Notes under the pieces: generated by a model
Database searches by the model: none
Told to the model about the DNA's origin: nothing
Seen by the model: the letters and a program-made list of their open reading frames with translations, nothing else
Shown: positions 55,862 to 64,000 of the stretch, piece by piece
Layout of the letters: every line of letters begins with the position of its first letter
Position numbering within the stretch: the first letter of the stretch is position 1
Assembly: GCF_036248255.1 (NCBI RefSeq)
Contig: NZ_CP109179.1
Coordinates: forward strand, 310,001-374,000
Direction of reading: 5' to 3'
Length of the DNA: 64,000 bases
Origin: Streptomyces sp. NBC_01717
GTDB taxonomy: Bacteria; Actinomycetota; Actinomycetes; Streptomycetales; Streptomycetaceae
Made by a program: the position numbers and the translations under genes

Positions 55862-56330
55862 ATGGAGCAGCAGGATAGAGGCTGCACTCGGTGCGACCTG
55901 CGATCCGACCTACCCCGCCTCCGCACCCTGCGGGCTTGGTACGCCATATGGTTGGCCCGCCTCGACGAGGCCATCGCGGCAGCCGAGCAGCAGGAAAGGG
56001 AGCGGGAGCAGGGCGAGCAGGCACGGGCGCCGGCGCCGCACTGGCTGTTGAGCTCGGCATCGGCGTCGGCTCCCCACCCATCGAGGTGAACGTCGGCGGG
56101 TACTACGCGGCCGGGAAGCGTTGCCGGGCCATCAGCCGGGCGCAAGACCTGACAGCCCTGGCCGACGGGATCCGGTCAACGGTGTGCCCTGGCGGCCATC
56201 GCTGCACGCCGGGCCATGCTTGTCCGCGCAGGCGCACGCGCGAACTGGCCGCGCTCTGCCGCACGTACGTCGTCGGGCTCGCACCTACTCCAATACCCAC
56301 CTCGGCATCAGCTTCGCGGCTATGACCCCA
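55862..56330 (+). pseudogene. DUF6233-like Streptomyces gene, frameshifted
   Basis: Starts M-E-Q-Q-D-R-G-C-T-R-C-D-L, then LRTLRAWYAIWLARLDEAIA and a Glu-rich helix. After a frameshift near 56040 it reads VELGIGVGSPPIEVNVGGYY then A-A-G-K-R-C-R-A-I, and after another shift S-N-T-H-L-G-I. This is the layout of DUF6233 proteins, normally ending C-x-x-C-x-x-D-T-x-L-G. Function unknown even when intact. Confidence 0.5.
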
Positions 56331-56331
56331 G

Positions 56332-56583
56332 GTGGCCGCGATGCTGCCGCATCTGGACCAGGCCTGCGACACCCACTACCCCCGGCACACCGAGGACGTC
56401 GTCGCCACCCGCCCCGCGGTCCGTGACGGGTGCCTAGCGGTCTCCGACGCCCTGGGCCTCGGCGTCGAACTGGACAGCGACGCGCTCGCGGTGCTGCACC
56501 GCCGCTGGCTCGACGACAACGGCACCCATCACGACCGCAACGACGCGACGGCGATGCGAAGGCTGTGCGCGCGGGAGGGGTGA
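56332..56583 (+). CDS. Small hypothetical ORF
   Basis: 83 residues (M-L-P-H-L-D-Q-A-C-D near the start, D-A-L-G-L-G-V-E-L-D-S-D-A-L further on) from ATG 56332, with no clear ribosome-binding site. It ends 9 bases before the convergent stop of the giant gene at 56592. Coding potential is plausible from its frame but the family is not recognised. Confidence 0.3.
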   Translation: MAAMLPHLDQACDTHYPRHTEDVVATRPAVRDGCLAVSDALGLGVELDSDALAVLHRRWLDDNGTHHDRNDATAMRRLCAREG

Positions 56584-56591
56584 CGGCAGCG

Positions 56592-59500
56592 TCAGGGGAG
56601 AGTGAGTGGTTGGGTTTTGTCTCCGGGTGCGGGGGCGGGCCGGTCGGGGTGGATCGCGACGAGTCGGGCGTTGCCCTGCGCGAAGGTGCTCTCCCGGCCG
56701 AAGAACTGGTAGCCGGACTCGATGAGCTGGAGGATCTCGTGCCCCAGCACCGCCGAGGGGCCTCCCTCGTCGGGCGACCTGTTGCTGTCCCAGAGGGCGC
56801 CGTTGCCCAGGTTCTCGATCTCCTGCCAGAAGTTTCCCGCGTTCAGCTGCCCGCCGATCAGCATGCCTTCGATCCGCGGACCGAGACTGGTGACGATTTT
56901 GAACACGGCGCGCTCCGCGATGCCGCCGTCCACAAAGGCGTAGTTGGCGGCAACGGACCAGTTGGAGATGTTCAGCCGCCGGCCTATCCGCGCGTCCTCG
57001 GACAGCCGGTCCCCGACCTGCCGCTTGCCCTGCTGGTACGCGGCCCACTGACTGATGTCGCCCTTGCGGCCGAGGACGAGCTTGCGCTTCGCACCGAGCG
57101 CCGCCGCCCGGAAGTTCGCCATCGTCTTCGACGCGGTGGCGGTCAGGTCGGCACGGATGCTCGTCTCCAGGGCTGCCACCAGCTCGCCCCTGCCCCGCCC
57201 CTGGGGCGGACCCACCAGCCTCTTCAGGTACTCAATGCTGTTATTAGGTTCCGAGTTGAGAATGCCCCATTTCGGGCTTTTGTGATTCGCCTGCCAGGTG
57301 TCGTACTCGGCGAGGTACCTGTCGATTCCGCCCTCCGCCTTGGCGACCAGCCTGGGCACCTCACCGTCGATCTTGCCCGGGTAGTGCATGCGAGGATCGA
57401 CGCCAGCGGTGAGGACCTGTTCGACCGCGTCAGACATGTCGCTGACCCCCTCGAACCGCTCCTGACCGCTGCTGCCCGAGCCCGGGGAAGAGGCAATGGC
57501 TGCGGAGCTGCCGCTGTTCCAGCCGTCGGACGGGAAGACGGCCGTCGTGCCGGGGGAGGTTCCGCGCGCGCCAAGCGGGGTGTTGCCGTTCCAGTCCCGG
57601 GGGATGTCCTTGACGTCGACGAGCTGAACCAAAATCACTTTCTTGCCGTGCACCTGGATGTTCTTGCCGTACACCGTGGTGACCGTGTCGCCCACTGAGA
57701 CGTTTTCGTGCCGGCCTACGACGCGGAACGTGGAGCCGCGCGGCAGCAGCCGCTCACGTTCGACGTTCCCGTACTTGGCAATTTCAGCGACTGCGGCGCC
57801 GCGGCTGGAGACCACCTCGAACACCACGCTCCGCGAGACAAAGTGACGCTCGCCGTCATGCTGTACGTAGTCTTTGGCGAACCCGCTGGCGGTCTGCGGG
57901 CAGTGCGAGCTGGACATGTAGGGGGCGTGTCGGTAGGTGCTGCCCACGGGGAATGCCTTGCGCACCCAGTCCTCGACGTTCTCGGCCTTGAGAACCTCTG
58001 GCGGGATGTTGTGACCGTGGTAGGTGATGTGCGGAGTGTTCGGGGTCGCGGCCTTGGCGATCGCCAAGTCCAGGTGGCCAAGGACTGTCTCCATCGGCGC
58101 GCCCAGCTTGCTCCCCGGGATGTCGAGGAAGTCCTCCTTCTTCAGGTGCATGTTGATCGGCTTGAAGGCATAGTCGGTATAGCCCCTGACGTACTTGCGC
58201 TCGGCCGCGCTGAGGCTCGTGGCCCACTTCTGCGACTCCGGCACGAGCCTGTTCGCCCTGTCGGCCTCCAGTTTCGTGCGGGGTTCGGCGCCGCCCAGGC
58301 CGTATCGCTGCCATGGCCTTCCCGCCTTGCCGGTTGCGGCGGCCTGGAGGATCTGCCCAACCTGGTCGGCCGCCAACCGGCCATAGACGACCGAATCGTT
58401 CTCCACGCGGTACGGCCACGGGGAGTCAGCCAGCGCCTGGTGCCGGACGCTGTCGAGGGAGGAGAAGACGAGCTCGGCACGAGGGTGCCCGCCCTCGTCC
58501 TCGGTACCCGGGTAGACCGTCACCCGGCCTGCGAAAGCCCGGTCCGAACGGTGCTTCCTCCACCACAGTGAAGACCTCTTATCGCCCCAGGCCACGCTCT
58601 GCCCGCCGCCCTTGGGGTCGGCGGACCTCTTCCGGGCACCAACACCGGCGACGTCAAGGACCTCTTCGACCCTGCGCAGGAAGTCATCGGCAGCAGACAT
58701 GCTGGTGTTGTTCCAGCCTAGAGGGAACGGCGTTGTTGTGGCGGGGGCAGTCCCACGCGCCGTCTTGCCGAGGCCCGCGGCGCCGCTCGCGGTGGCGGAC
58801 TTGCCCCAGGGGTGGAAGGTGCGCCAGGCGGTGGCCTTGCCGTCGGCGTCGTAATTCAGGTGAACACGTGGGGCTTCGCCTTCTGACTGGCTGAAGGTCA
58901 CCTGGCCGACGGGTGCGTTGACCGTCAAGCCGGTGATGTCCGCGATGATCTGGGCGTCGGGCTGTGCGTGGCTGGCGGTGGCGGACTGCGCTCCTGCCGT
59001 GCAGGACAGCAAAGTGATCTCGTTGAATTCCGACCAGTCATTCTTGGCAGTGTGCAGTACCTGGCCGAGTTCCTCGGCGGACCAGACCCTGGTGCTGCCG
59101 TCCGGGCCGACGACCTCGAACCCTTTGTCGTCATGGTGGAGCGCCAGGAAAAAGGACTTTCCGAACCCTTCCGGAAGATCCCACTCCTCACCGACCCGCT
59201 TCCGGCCATCCACCCGCCACTGCAAATAAGTCTTCTGCTCGGCAAGCTTGCGGTAGACGTCCTTACGCTTCTCGAGGTCCTTGGCGTCGAAGGACATCAA
59301 ACCGATGCGCTTGCCCTTGGAGTCGGCGATCGCCTGTACTTGCGCGTTGACGGCAGCCCACCGCTCCCGCTCGTCGCTGGACGGCGTCGATGGCTGCTCC
59401 GACGACGAGGCCGCAGACTGCGGCGCGTGGTCGCGTCCCGCACCGCTCTGTCCTGGGTCGGCCAGCGTGCTGCTGCGTGTGGAGCTTGCGTCCGGCGTTG

Positions 59501-62500
59501 GCAGGGCCGGAGTCGAGACCGCCAGCCCGTAATCCATGACGTCCGATTGCCCTGGTATCGAGTTCCAGCCTTCCTTGGGGAATTGCGCTTCCGTCAGAGG
59601 TGTCTGGTCAGGTGTGTCCTGGGTCCCCGCCTCGGTCGGGGGCCGCGGCGTCGGGGAAGGGAGCGGGGTCGCCTCGGAGACGGTCACTTCCACGTAAGCC
59701 GAACCCGCTCGGCCTCGGACGGCGCGCTTGTCGACCACGGTGAATTTCATGTCCGGCGGGAAGAGGACCAGGTTCGTGTCCGGCCGGTCGGAGAAGGGCC
59801 TGACATCACGTCCCGTGGAGTTGCGCACACGGAAGACGACCAGATGCTGCGGCCCGTCGCTGTTCGGTTTGGGCAGGAGCTGGAGCGCCTTCTCTAGGTC
59901 CGTCGTGGCTCTCTGGACCAGCGCGAGACGTACCTCACCCCCAAGCTGGGCGGGGCTCTCGACGGCGGTCCCTGGCATCCATACCGGCAGGAAGACTTCC
60001 TTGCCCACAGGCGGCAGTGCTGTCAACGCCTCCTTCACCATGTACGCGTGGACGGGCAGGAAGCTCAGGGTGGTTTCGGCGATCTGGTCCAGACGCCGCG
60101 TGACGGCACGGACGGAATGCCCGGGCCAGTCAGCCGTGTTTCGGGTGACGACCTGGTCCAGCTCCTCCACCGTCTTGGTGAATTGCGGGCTCTGGACGAG
60201 AAGCCGCGGCAGCATCTCGGCGGCGCCGCTGTACGGGCCCAGGGCACGCGCTTCCACCCGCGCAGCCGCGATGTTCTTCCACCGGTTGAGCCAGTTGGTG
60301 AGCAGTTGGCCGGTGGCGTCGTCGAAACGAGACGTGAACTTCTTGAAAGCGTCTTCGGGTTGTTCGGTCGTGGCGTGCAGTTGCAGGGCGGCTATGTGCG
60401 CCTGCTGCAGGTGGACGGAGCCCTGCTGCCGGTGATCGGCCTTCCACCGCTCGACCGCGGCAGCCACGCTGAGGGTCTGACTCGTCACCGCGCCCCGCCA
60501 CTGGTTGCCGGGCGACGCGAACACCTGCTGCAGGTCGTCAGGCGCGGGCGCTTGCGCCTCCCGCCTGGTCGCCTGGCTCATCAGCCTGTAGAAGCCCAGG
60601 TGGGGCAGAGTCAGTCCCGCCCGGAGCTCTTCAGGGGCGGGCTCGGGCAGCACGGCGGCGACCGTCTCGTCGGCCCACTGGTACATGCCCAGCGCGTCGC
60701 CTGAGAGGATCTCGGCACGCTTCTTCGTGGGGTGCACCGCCTGTATGGCTTGGAGCACCTCGATCATCGAGGCCGTGCCGGTTTCCAGCGAGTGGCTCAT
60801 CACCGCCAGATGGAAGGGGCCCGGGTTGTCGGCCCCGCTCACCTGGTCGTACGCGGCCAGCAGCCACTTCTCGCTGTCGGCCGGACCGGCCGACAGCATA
60901 AATCCCCGCAGGGTCAAGCTCTGCCGTTGGTCGGCGGGGTAGGGCAGGTCGGCCGGCGGGCGTGCGGTCAAGCTGGCCGGCCTCAACTCGGGCTCGCTCT
61001 CCCACAGGTCGGCGAAGGTGTTCGGCTGTTCCTCGGTATTGGCGTAGGCGGCACGCCGGAACGCGTCCATCAAGTCGGCCAGGGCCGCCTCACCGCTCTC
61101 GCCGAGCAGGTGGTCGAAGGCCTGCACCGCCTCAGCGGCGTTACGCGGCTCAGCGTCCAGGAACACCCGGGATGCCGCCTCCGCACCGTAATGGCCCGCC
61201 AACAGCGCATACAGCTCGGACACCGCCCGCCGGGCCCCTTCGATCACCGCCGGGCTGGCAGCAAGCGCCCGACCGACCATGCCTTCATACAGCAGACTCT
61301 GCCAGGTCCAGGCAGGATCGTCGTACACCGCGTCGAAGGGCGACAGCCTCTCTCCCGAGCCGAACCCCGAAGGGTCAGCAATTATCCACTTGGCTTCCTC
61401 AAGCATCTCCTTGGTGCGTGCGGTGACCTGGGCCTGCTTGTCCGCCCGCTCCTTGAGCAGCCGCTCGGCAAGCTCCCGGCGGCTGCCCTCAGCGTCAGAC
61501 AGGAATACGACGAGCCTGTCGAACACCTCCTTCTCAGCACTCTCGTAGAGAGGAAGATTTGTCACTAGAATGTGCCGGAACGCCTTGGCGCTTTCCCGCA
61601 TTACGTCGTCTTTGTCCGCCATCGAGGACGCCTGGATTTCCGCGACCTCCATCTCGAAGCGGGTCTCAAGGAATTCCAAGATGACCGCCAGTTCGTCCGC
61701 CTTCTTGGCGTCCTTACTTGCTGCCTTAGCCAGTGGGTCGATGGTGCCGTCGGGCAGATAGCGGCCGTCGCCGTCCGGGTTGTGCACCACGATGGGCCGG
61801 GGCCATCCGGTCGGCTGCTGTGTGAGCCCGAGGTCGATCGGCAACCCGGAGGCGAACTTCGCCTCCGGCCGGTACAAACGCGAGACCAGCTTGCCGAGCC
61901 CTTCCTCGTCGAGGCGGAACGCATGCCGGGGGAAGTCCCCGCCGATCCGCGCCACCTCGCGCAGCACGGACAAGGCGATGCCCTCACGCACGTCCGCACC
62001 GTGGAAGACCTCCTCCTCGAAGGAGACCAGAACCCGCCGCCGGCCGGCCAGCCCATCCGGGTAGGTGTTCACCCACTGAATGCGCTCCCCGTGGAAGTCG
62101 ATGCCATCCAGGACCCTGGCGGAGCGCAGAGGCCTCTCACGGCCCGGCATCCGCAGCTCGCGCATGCTGGCCCGGCCCAGCGGGTCCCCCTGGTCGTGCA
62201 GGGACACCCAGCCGCCGAGCCGCTCCAGCTCCTCGATGCCGAAGACCAGCGTGGTGGGACCGTACCGGGTCTGCATCGGGGCGTCCCCGGACTCCACCCG
62301 GAAGAACGCGAAGTCCCCGTTGCCAAACGGCTCCGCGTCTGTCTTACTCCAGCCCGAGGCGAGGAAGGCATCGCCCTGCCGTTCCAGAGCCGACAGGGAA
62401 ACCAGCACACCGCTGTTGGCGATGGCATGGAAAGCAGGGGTGGCGTGCTTGAGCCTCAGCGGAAGATTCCGCAGCCGCTCATACAGGTCCTGCCACTGCT

Positions 62501-64000
62501 TGTCGCCCAGCAGGTCAGCCACATCCGACCGCAGTGCCGCGACGTTGCCGCGCGACAACTCCCGCACGAACTCCGCCCTATCCGCACGCGACATCTTCTC
62601 AAGATCCAGCACGACGGAGCCCCACTGCTTCCCTTCCGGGACGCTGGCATACGCCTTGCGCCCGCGGTAGGCCCGCACAAGTTCGGCCAGCGCCCCCAAC
62701 GTGCTCGGAGCCACAGGCCGCAAACCATCCCGGACCAGCTCGCGGGCATTACCGGCCGCCACCGCGCGCTGCACCGCGTCCGCGAGATTCCGGGCCGCCG
62801 CCACCGTCGGCACAAAACTGTCCCTCAAGTGGTACTGGCCGCCGAAACGGGCAGCGTCCACCATGAAACCGTTCAACGCCTGCGCCACCACATCGGCGAA
62901 ACGCCGCACCTCGCCCGCATGCTCGAGTACGCGGCGGACAGCGGCCCCTGAATCGCCAACTTTTCGATGGAGCAACCGATTCCACCGGTTGCGGAACCGG
63001 TCAATCTCGGTGAGAGCGTTGTAGAAGTCCCCGCCGCTCAGCAGCTGTTCCAGGCCGTCCAGTGACGCCTTCAGCTCCTGGAAGCGAGCTTGGACCTCCT
63101 CACCGGTCCACAGAACCTGGCTACCGTCCCCACCGCCGGCGGCGCGGGCCGCACGGTCCAGACGGGAAGCAAAGTCCCGAACCCTGCGAGCCCACCTGGA
63201 CCCATCCAGCCCCGCGAACCGGTCCACCAACTCGTGCAGCTCCCGCTGCGACAGAATGCCGGTGTCAATCAGCACCTTCGTCGTATCCCGCGTGTCGGGA
63301 TCCAGCGCCCGCCATTCCCGCCAGGGCAAGACGCCCCGCGCGCGAGCATCACTCAACGAGCCCAGCGACGTGACCTCCTCGCCGTCGAACACGAAATAGG
63401 GCGGGTTGAGTTCCTCGCCCTGGTTTGTTGGCGAGTTCCAACCGTTGGACGGGAATTGCATCGCGGTGTCGGGGGCGGTCCCGCCAACCGCGTTCCGGAG
63501 GCCCCCGGACCCGTCACCAGTCCCGGACGAGCCCTGAGGATGGAAGGTGCGCCAGGCGGTGGCGTTGCCGTCGGCGTCGTATTTCAGGTTGACACGCGCA
63601 TCCTGGCCCCACTCGGTGAACGCCACCTCGCCGACAGGCGCGTTGACCGTCCACCCGGAAACGTCCGCAACGATCTGCGCATCGGCCTGGGTGCGGTCCG
63701 GGGTCGTGGACTCCGCGCCCGCGGTGCAGGACAGCAAAGTGATCTGCTTGAAGCCGGACAGCTCCTTCTTACGCGCGCGCAGTTCCCGGCCGACCTCCTC
63801 CGCACTCCACACCCGGCTGCGCCCGTCCGGCCCCACGACATGGAACCCCTGCTCGTTATGGTGAAGCGCCAGGAAGAACGACTCCCCGAACCCTCGCGGA
63901 AGGTCCCGCCACTCACCGACCTTCCCCTTGACCGCGTCCTTCCGCCACTGCACATAACTCCTCTGCCCGCCAAGCTTGCCGTACACGTCCTTACGCGCCG
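56592..64000 (-). CDS. Giant modular protein ('lonely Cys'-like repeats and ART-like domains), 5' end off the window
   Basis: At least 2468 residues; the frame continues past base 64000, so M at 63986 is not a true start. Residues are numbered from it. Two copies of one module (about 1-165 and 1575-1740) share K-D-V-Y, F-F-L-A-L-H-H, V-V-G-P-D-G-x-x-R-V-W-S-A-E-E, T-L-L-S-C-T-A-G (Cys 87 and about 1660) and A-T-A-W-R-T-F-H-P. This looks like what databases call the 'lonely Cys domain'. About 190-1450 form a long unrecognised region ending in a degenerate ART-like fold. About 1985-2135 is a clearer ART: S-T-Y-R-H, M-S-S-S-H-C, then V-E-R-E-R-L-L-P-R-G-S-T-F. About 2200-2464 looks like a second one (N-W-S-V-A-A-N-Y-A-F, V-F-K-I-V-T, G-H-E-I-L-Q). 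The motif F-P-x-x-G-W-N recurs four times at module joints. It is probably an effector or surface polyprotein. Confidence 0.8.
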   Translation of the reverse strand, partial: ARKDVYGKLGGQRSYVQWRKDAVKGKVGEWRDLPRGFGESFFLALHHNEQGFHVVGPDGRSRVWSAEEVGRELRARKKELSGFKQITLLSCTAGAESTTPDRTQADAQIVADVSGWTVNAPVGEVAFTEWGQDARVNLKYDADGNATAWRTFHPQGSSGTGDGSGGLRNAVGGTAPDTAMQFPSNGWNSPTNQGEELNPPYFVFDGEEVTSLGSLSDARARGVLPWREWRALDPDTRDTTKVLIDTGILSQRELHELVDRFAGLDGSRWARRVRDFASRLDRAARAAGGGDGSQVLWTGEEVQARFQELKASLDGLEQLLSGGDFYNALTEIDRFRNRWNRLLHRKVGDSGAAVRRVLEHAGEVRRFADVVAQALNGFMVDAARFGGQYHLRDSFVPTVAAARNLADAVQRAVAAGNARELVRDGLRPVAPSTLGALAELVRAYRGRKAYASVPEGKQWGSVVLDLEKMSRADRAEFVRELSRGNVAALRSDVADLLGDKQWQDLYERLRNLPLRLKHATPAFHAIANSGVLVSLSALERQGDAFLASGWSKTDAEPFGNGDFAFFRVESGDAPMQTRYGPTTLVFGIEELERLGGWVSLHDQGDPLGRASMRELRMPGRERPLRSARVLDGIDFHGERIQWVNTYPDGLAGRRRVLVSFEEEVFHGADVREGIALSVLREVARIGGDFPRHAFRLDEEGLGKLVSRLYRPEAKFASGLPIDLGLTQQPTGWPRPIVVHNPDGDGRYLPDGTIDPLAKAASKDAKKADELAVILEFLETRFEMEVAEIQASSMADKDDVMRESAKAFRHILVTNLPLYESAEKEVFDRLVVFLSDAEGSRRELAERLLKERADKQAQVTARTKEMLEEAKWIIADPSGFGSGERLSPFDAVYDDPAWTWQSLLYEGMVGRALAASPAVIEGARRAVSELYALLAGHYGAEAASRVFLDAEPRNAAEAVQAFDHLLGESGEAALADLMDAFRRAAYANTEEQPNTFADLWESEPELRPASLTARPPADLPYPADQRQSLTLRGFMLSAGPADSEKWLLAAYDQVSGADNPGPFHLAVMSHSLETGTASMIEVLQAIQAVHPTKKRAEILSGDALGMYQWADETVAAVLPEPAPEELRAGLTLPHLGFYRLMSQATRREAQAPAPDDLQQVFASPGNQWRGAVTSQTLSVAAAVERWKADHRQQGSVHLQQAHIAALQLHATTEQPEDAFKKFTSRFDDATGQLLTNWLNRWKNIAAARVEARALGPYSGAAEMLPRLLVQSPQFTKTVEELDQVVTRNTADWPGHSVRAVTRRLDQIAETTLSFLPVHAYMVKEALTALPPVGKEVFLPVWMPGTAVESPAQLGGEVRLALVQRATTDLEKALQLLPKPNSDGPQHLVVFRVRNSTGRDVRPFSDRPDTNLVLFPPDMKFTVVDKRAVRGRAGSAYVEVTVSEATPLPSPTPRPPTEAGTQDTPDQTPLTEAQFPKEGWNSIPGQSDVMDYGLAVSTPALPTPDASSTRSSTLADPGQSGAGRDHAPQSAASSSEQPSTPSSDERERWAAVNAQVQAIADSKGKRIGLMSFDAKDLEKRKDVYRKLAEQKTYLQWRVDGRKRVGEEWDLPEGFGKSFFLALHHDDKGFEVVGPDGSTRVWSAEELGQVLHTAKNDWSEFNEITLLSCTAGAQSATASHAQPDAQIIADITGLTVNAPVGQVTFSQSEGEAPRVHLNYDADGKATAWRTFHPWGKSATASGAAGLGKTARGTAPATTTPFPLGWNNTSMSAADDFLRRVEEVLDVAGVGARKRSADPKGGGQSVAWGDKRSSLWWRKHRSDRAFAGRVTVYPGTEDEGGHPRAELVFSSLDSVRHQALADSPWPYRVENDSVVYGRLAADQVGQILQAAATGKAGRPWQRYGLGGAEPRTKLEADRANRLVPESQKWATSLSAAERKYVRGYTDYAFKPINMHLKKEDFLDIPGSKLGAPMETVLGHLDLAIAKAATPNTPHITYHGHNIPPEVLKAENVEDWVRKAFPVGSTYRHAPYMSSSHCPQTASGFAKDYVQHDGERHFVSRSVVFEVVSSRGAAVAEIAKYGNVERERLLPRGSTFRVVGRHENVSVGDTVTTVYGKNIQVHGKKVILVQLVDVKDIPRDWNGNTPLGARGTSPGTTAVFPSDGWNSGSSAAIASSPGSGSSGQERFEGVSDMSDAVEQVLTAGVDPRMHYPGKIDGEVPRLVAKAEGGIDRYLAEYDTWQANHKSPKWGILNSEPNNSIEYLKRLVGPPQGRGRGELVAALETSIRADLTATASKTMANFRAAALGAKRKLVLGRKGDISQWAAYQQGKRQVGDRLSEDARIGRRLNISNWSVAANYAFVDGGIAERAVFKIVTSLGPRIEGMLIGGQLNAGNFWQEIENLGNGALWDSNRSPDEGGPSAVLGHEILQLIESGYQFFGRESTFAQGNARLVAIHPDRPAPAPGDKTQPLTLP

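Noticed and set aside
1..64000. Search by eye for tRNA, rRNA and riboswitch signatures
   Set aside because: No cloverleaf with a G-T-T-C-R-A arm in the right context and no known riboswitch core was seen; absence is not proven without a covariance search.

Overview
The window looks like part of a Streptomyces (or closely related actinobacterial) chromosome, most likely accessory or arm DNA. It is GC-rich throughout. It carries a WhiB-type Fe-S regulator, a complete 'conservon' (cvnABCD), a DUF6233-like gene, an LAxTG sortase substrate and Streptomyces-type regulators. It is saturated with insertion sequences in every stage of decay, often nested in one another. Family assignments were made by reading the translations; no database search was possible.

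Layout. 1-7.8 kb: end of a diaminopropionate ammonia-lyase gene divergent from a LysR regulator, transposon scars, a membrane protein with a ricin-type lectin tail, a SorC/DeoR-type regulator and a CAP-domain protein. 7.8-9.3 kb: TnpB-like scar and a broken sigma-factor-like gene. 9.8-16.4 kb: a minus-strand operon of extra membrane sensor, cvnA, cvnB, cvnC, cvnD and a branched-chain-amino-acid-type binding lipoprotein, the most coherent functional block here. 16.6-23.1 kb: an IS21 element (with a small passenger ORF) inserted into an ISL3 transposase, two small hypothetical genes, and an IS1182 element. 23.3-26.3 kb: a 995-residue protein with three tandem repeats and a C-terminal ADP-ribosyltransferase-like (ART-like) domain. 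26.4-39.6 kb: IS110, IS5 scraps, an NlpC/P60 peptidase, WhiB, a broken TnpB-like element, an IS630 element carrying a SUKH-like gene and split by a group II intron, IS1182 and a second IS21. 40.2-42.0 kb: a JAMM metalloprotease-SgcJ/EcaC fusion followed by a VOC protein. 42-49 kb: more IS remnants, an LAETG wall-anchored protein, a kinase remnant, IS5 and an IS630 element with a different passenger gene. 49.5-56.6 kb: a second ART-like protein, an amidohydrolase (MtaD type) with an atypical response regulator, a minimal tyrosine recombinase and broken small Streptomyces genes. 56.6-64.0 kb: the 3' part of a giant modular gene with repeated 'lonely Cys'-like modules and ART-like domains.

How it fits together. 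Three themes recur. (1) ART-like domains occur in three separate proteins, and a SUKH-like (toxin-immunity type) gene lies between two of them, which suggests effector/immunity biology. (2) Three insertion sequences (IS21 and two IS630) contain a small non-transposase ORF between the transposase gene and one terminal repeat. (3) Four copies of the end of one TnpB-like element are scattered through the window, each abutting different DNA, as expected for an RNA-guided transposon lineage. The JAMM-SgcJ/EcaC fusion is the most unusual single gene.
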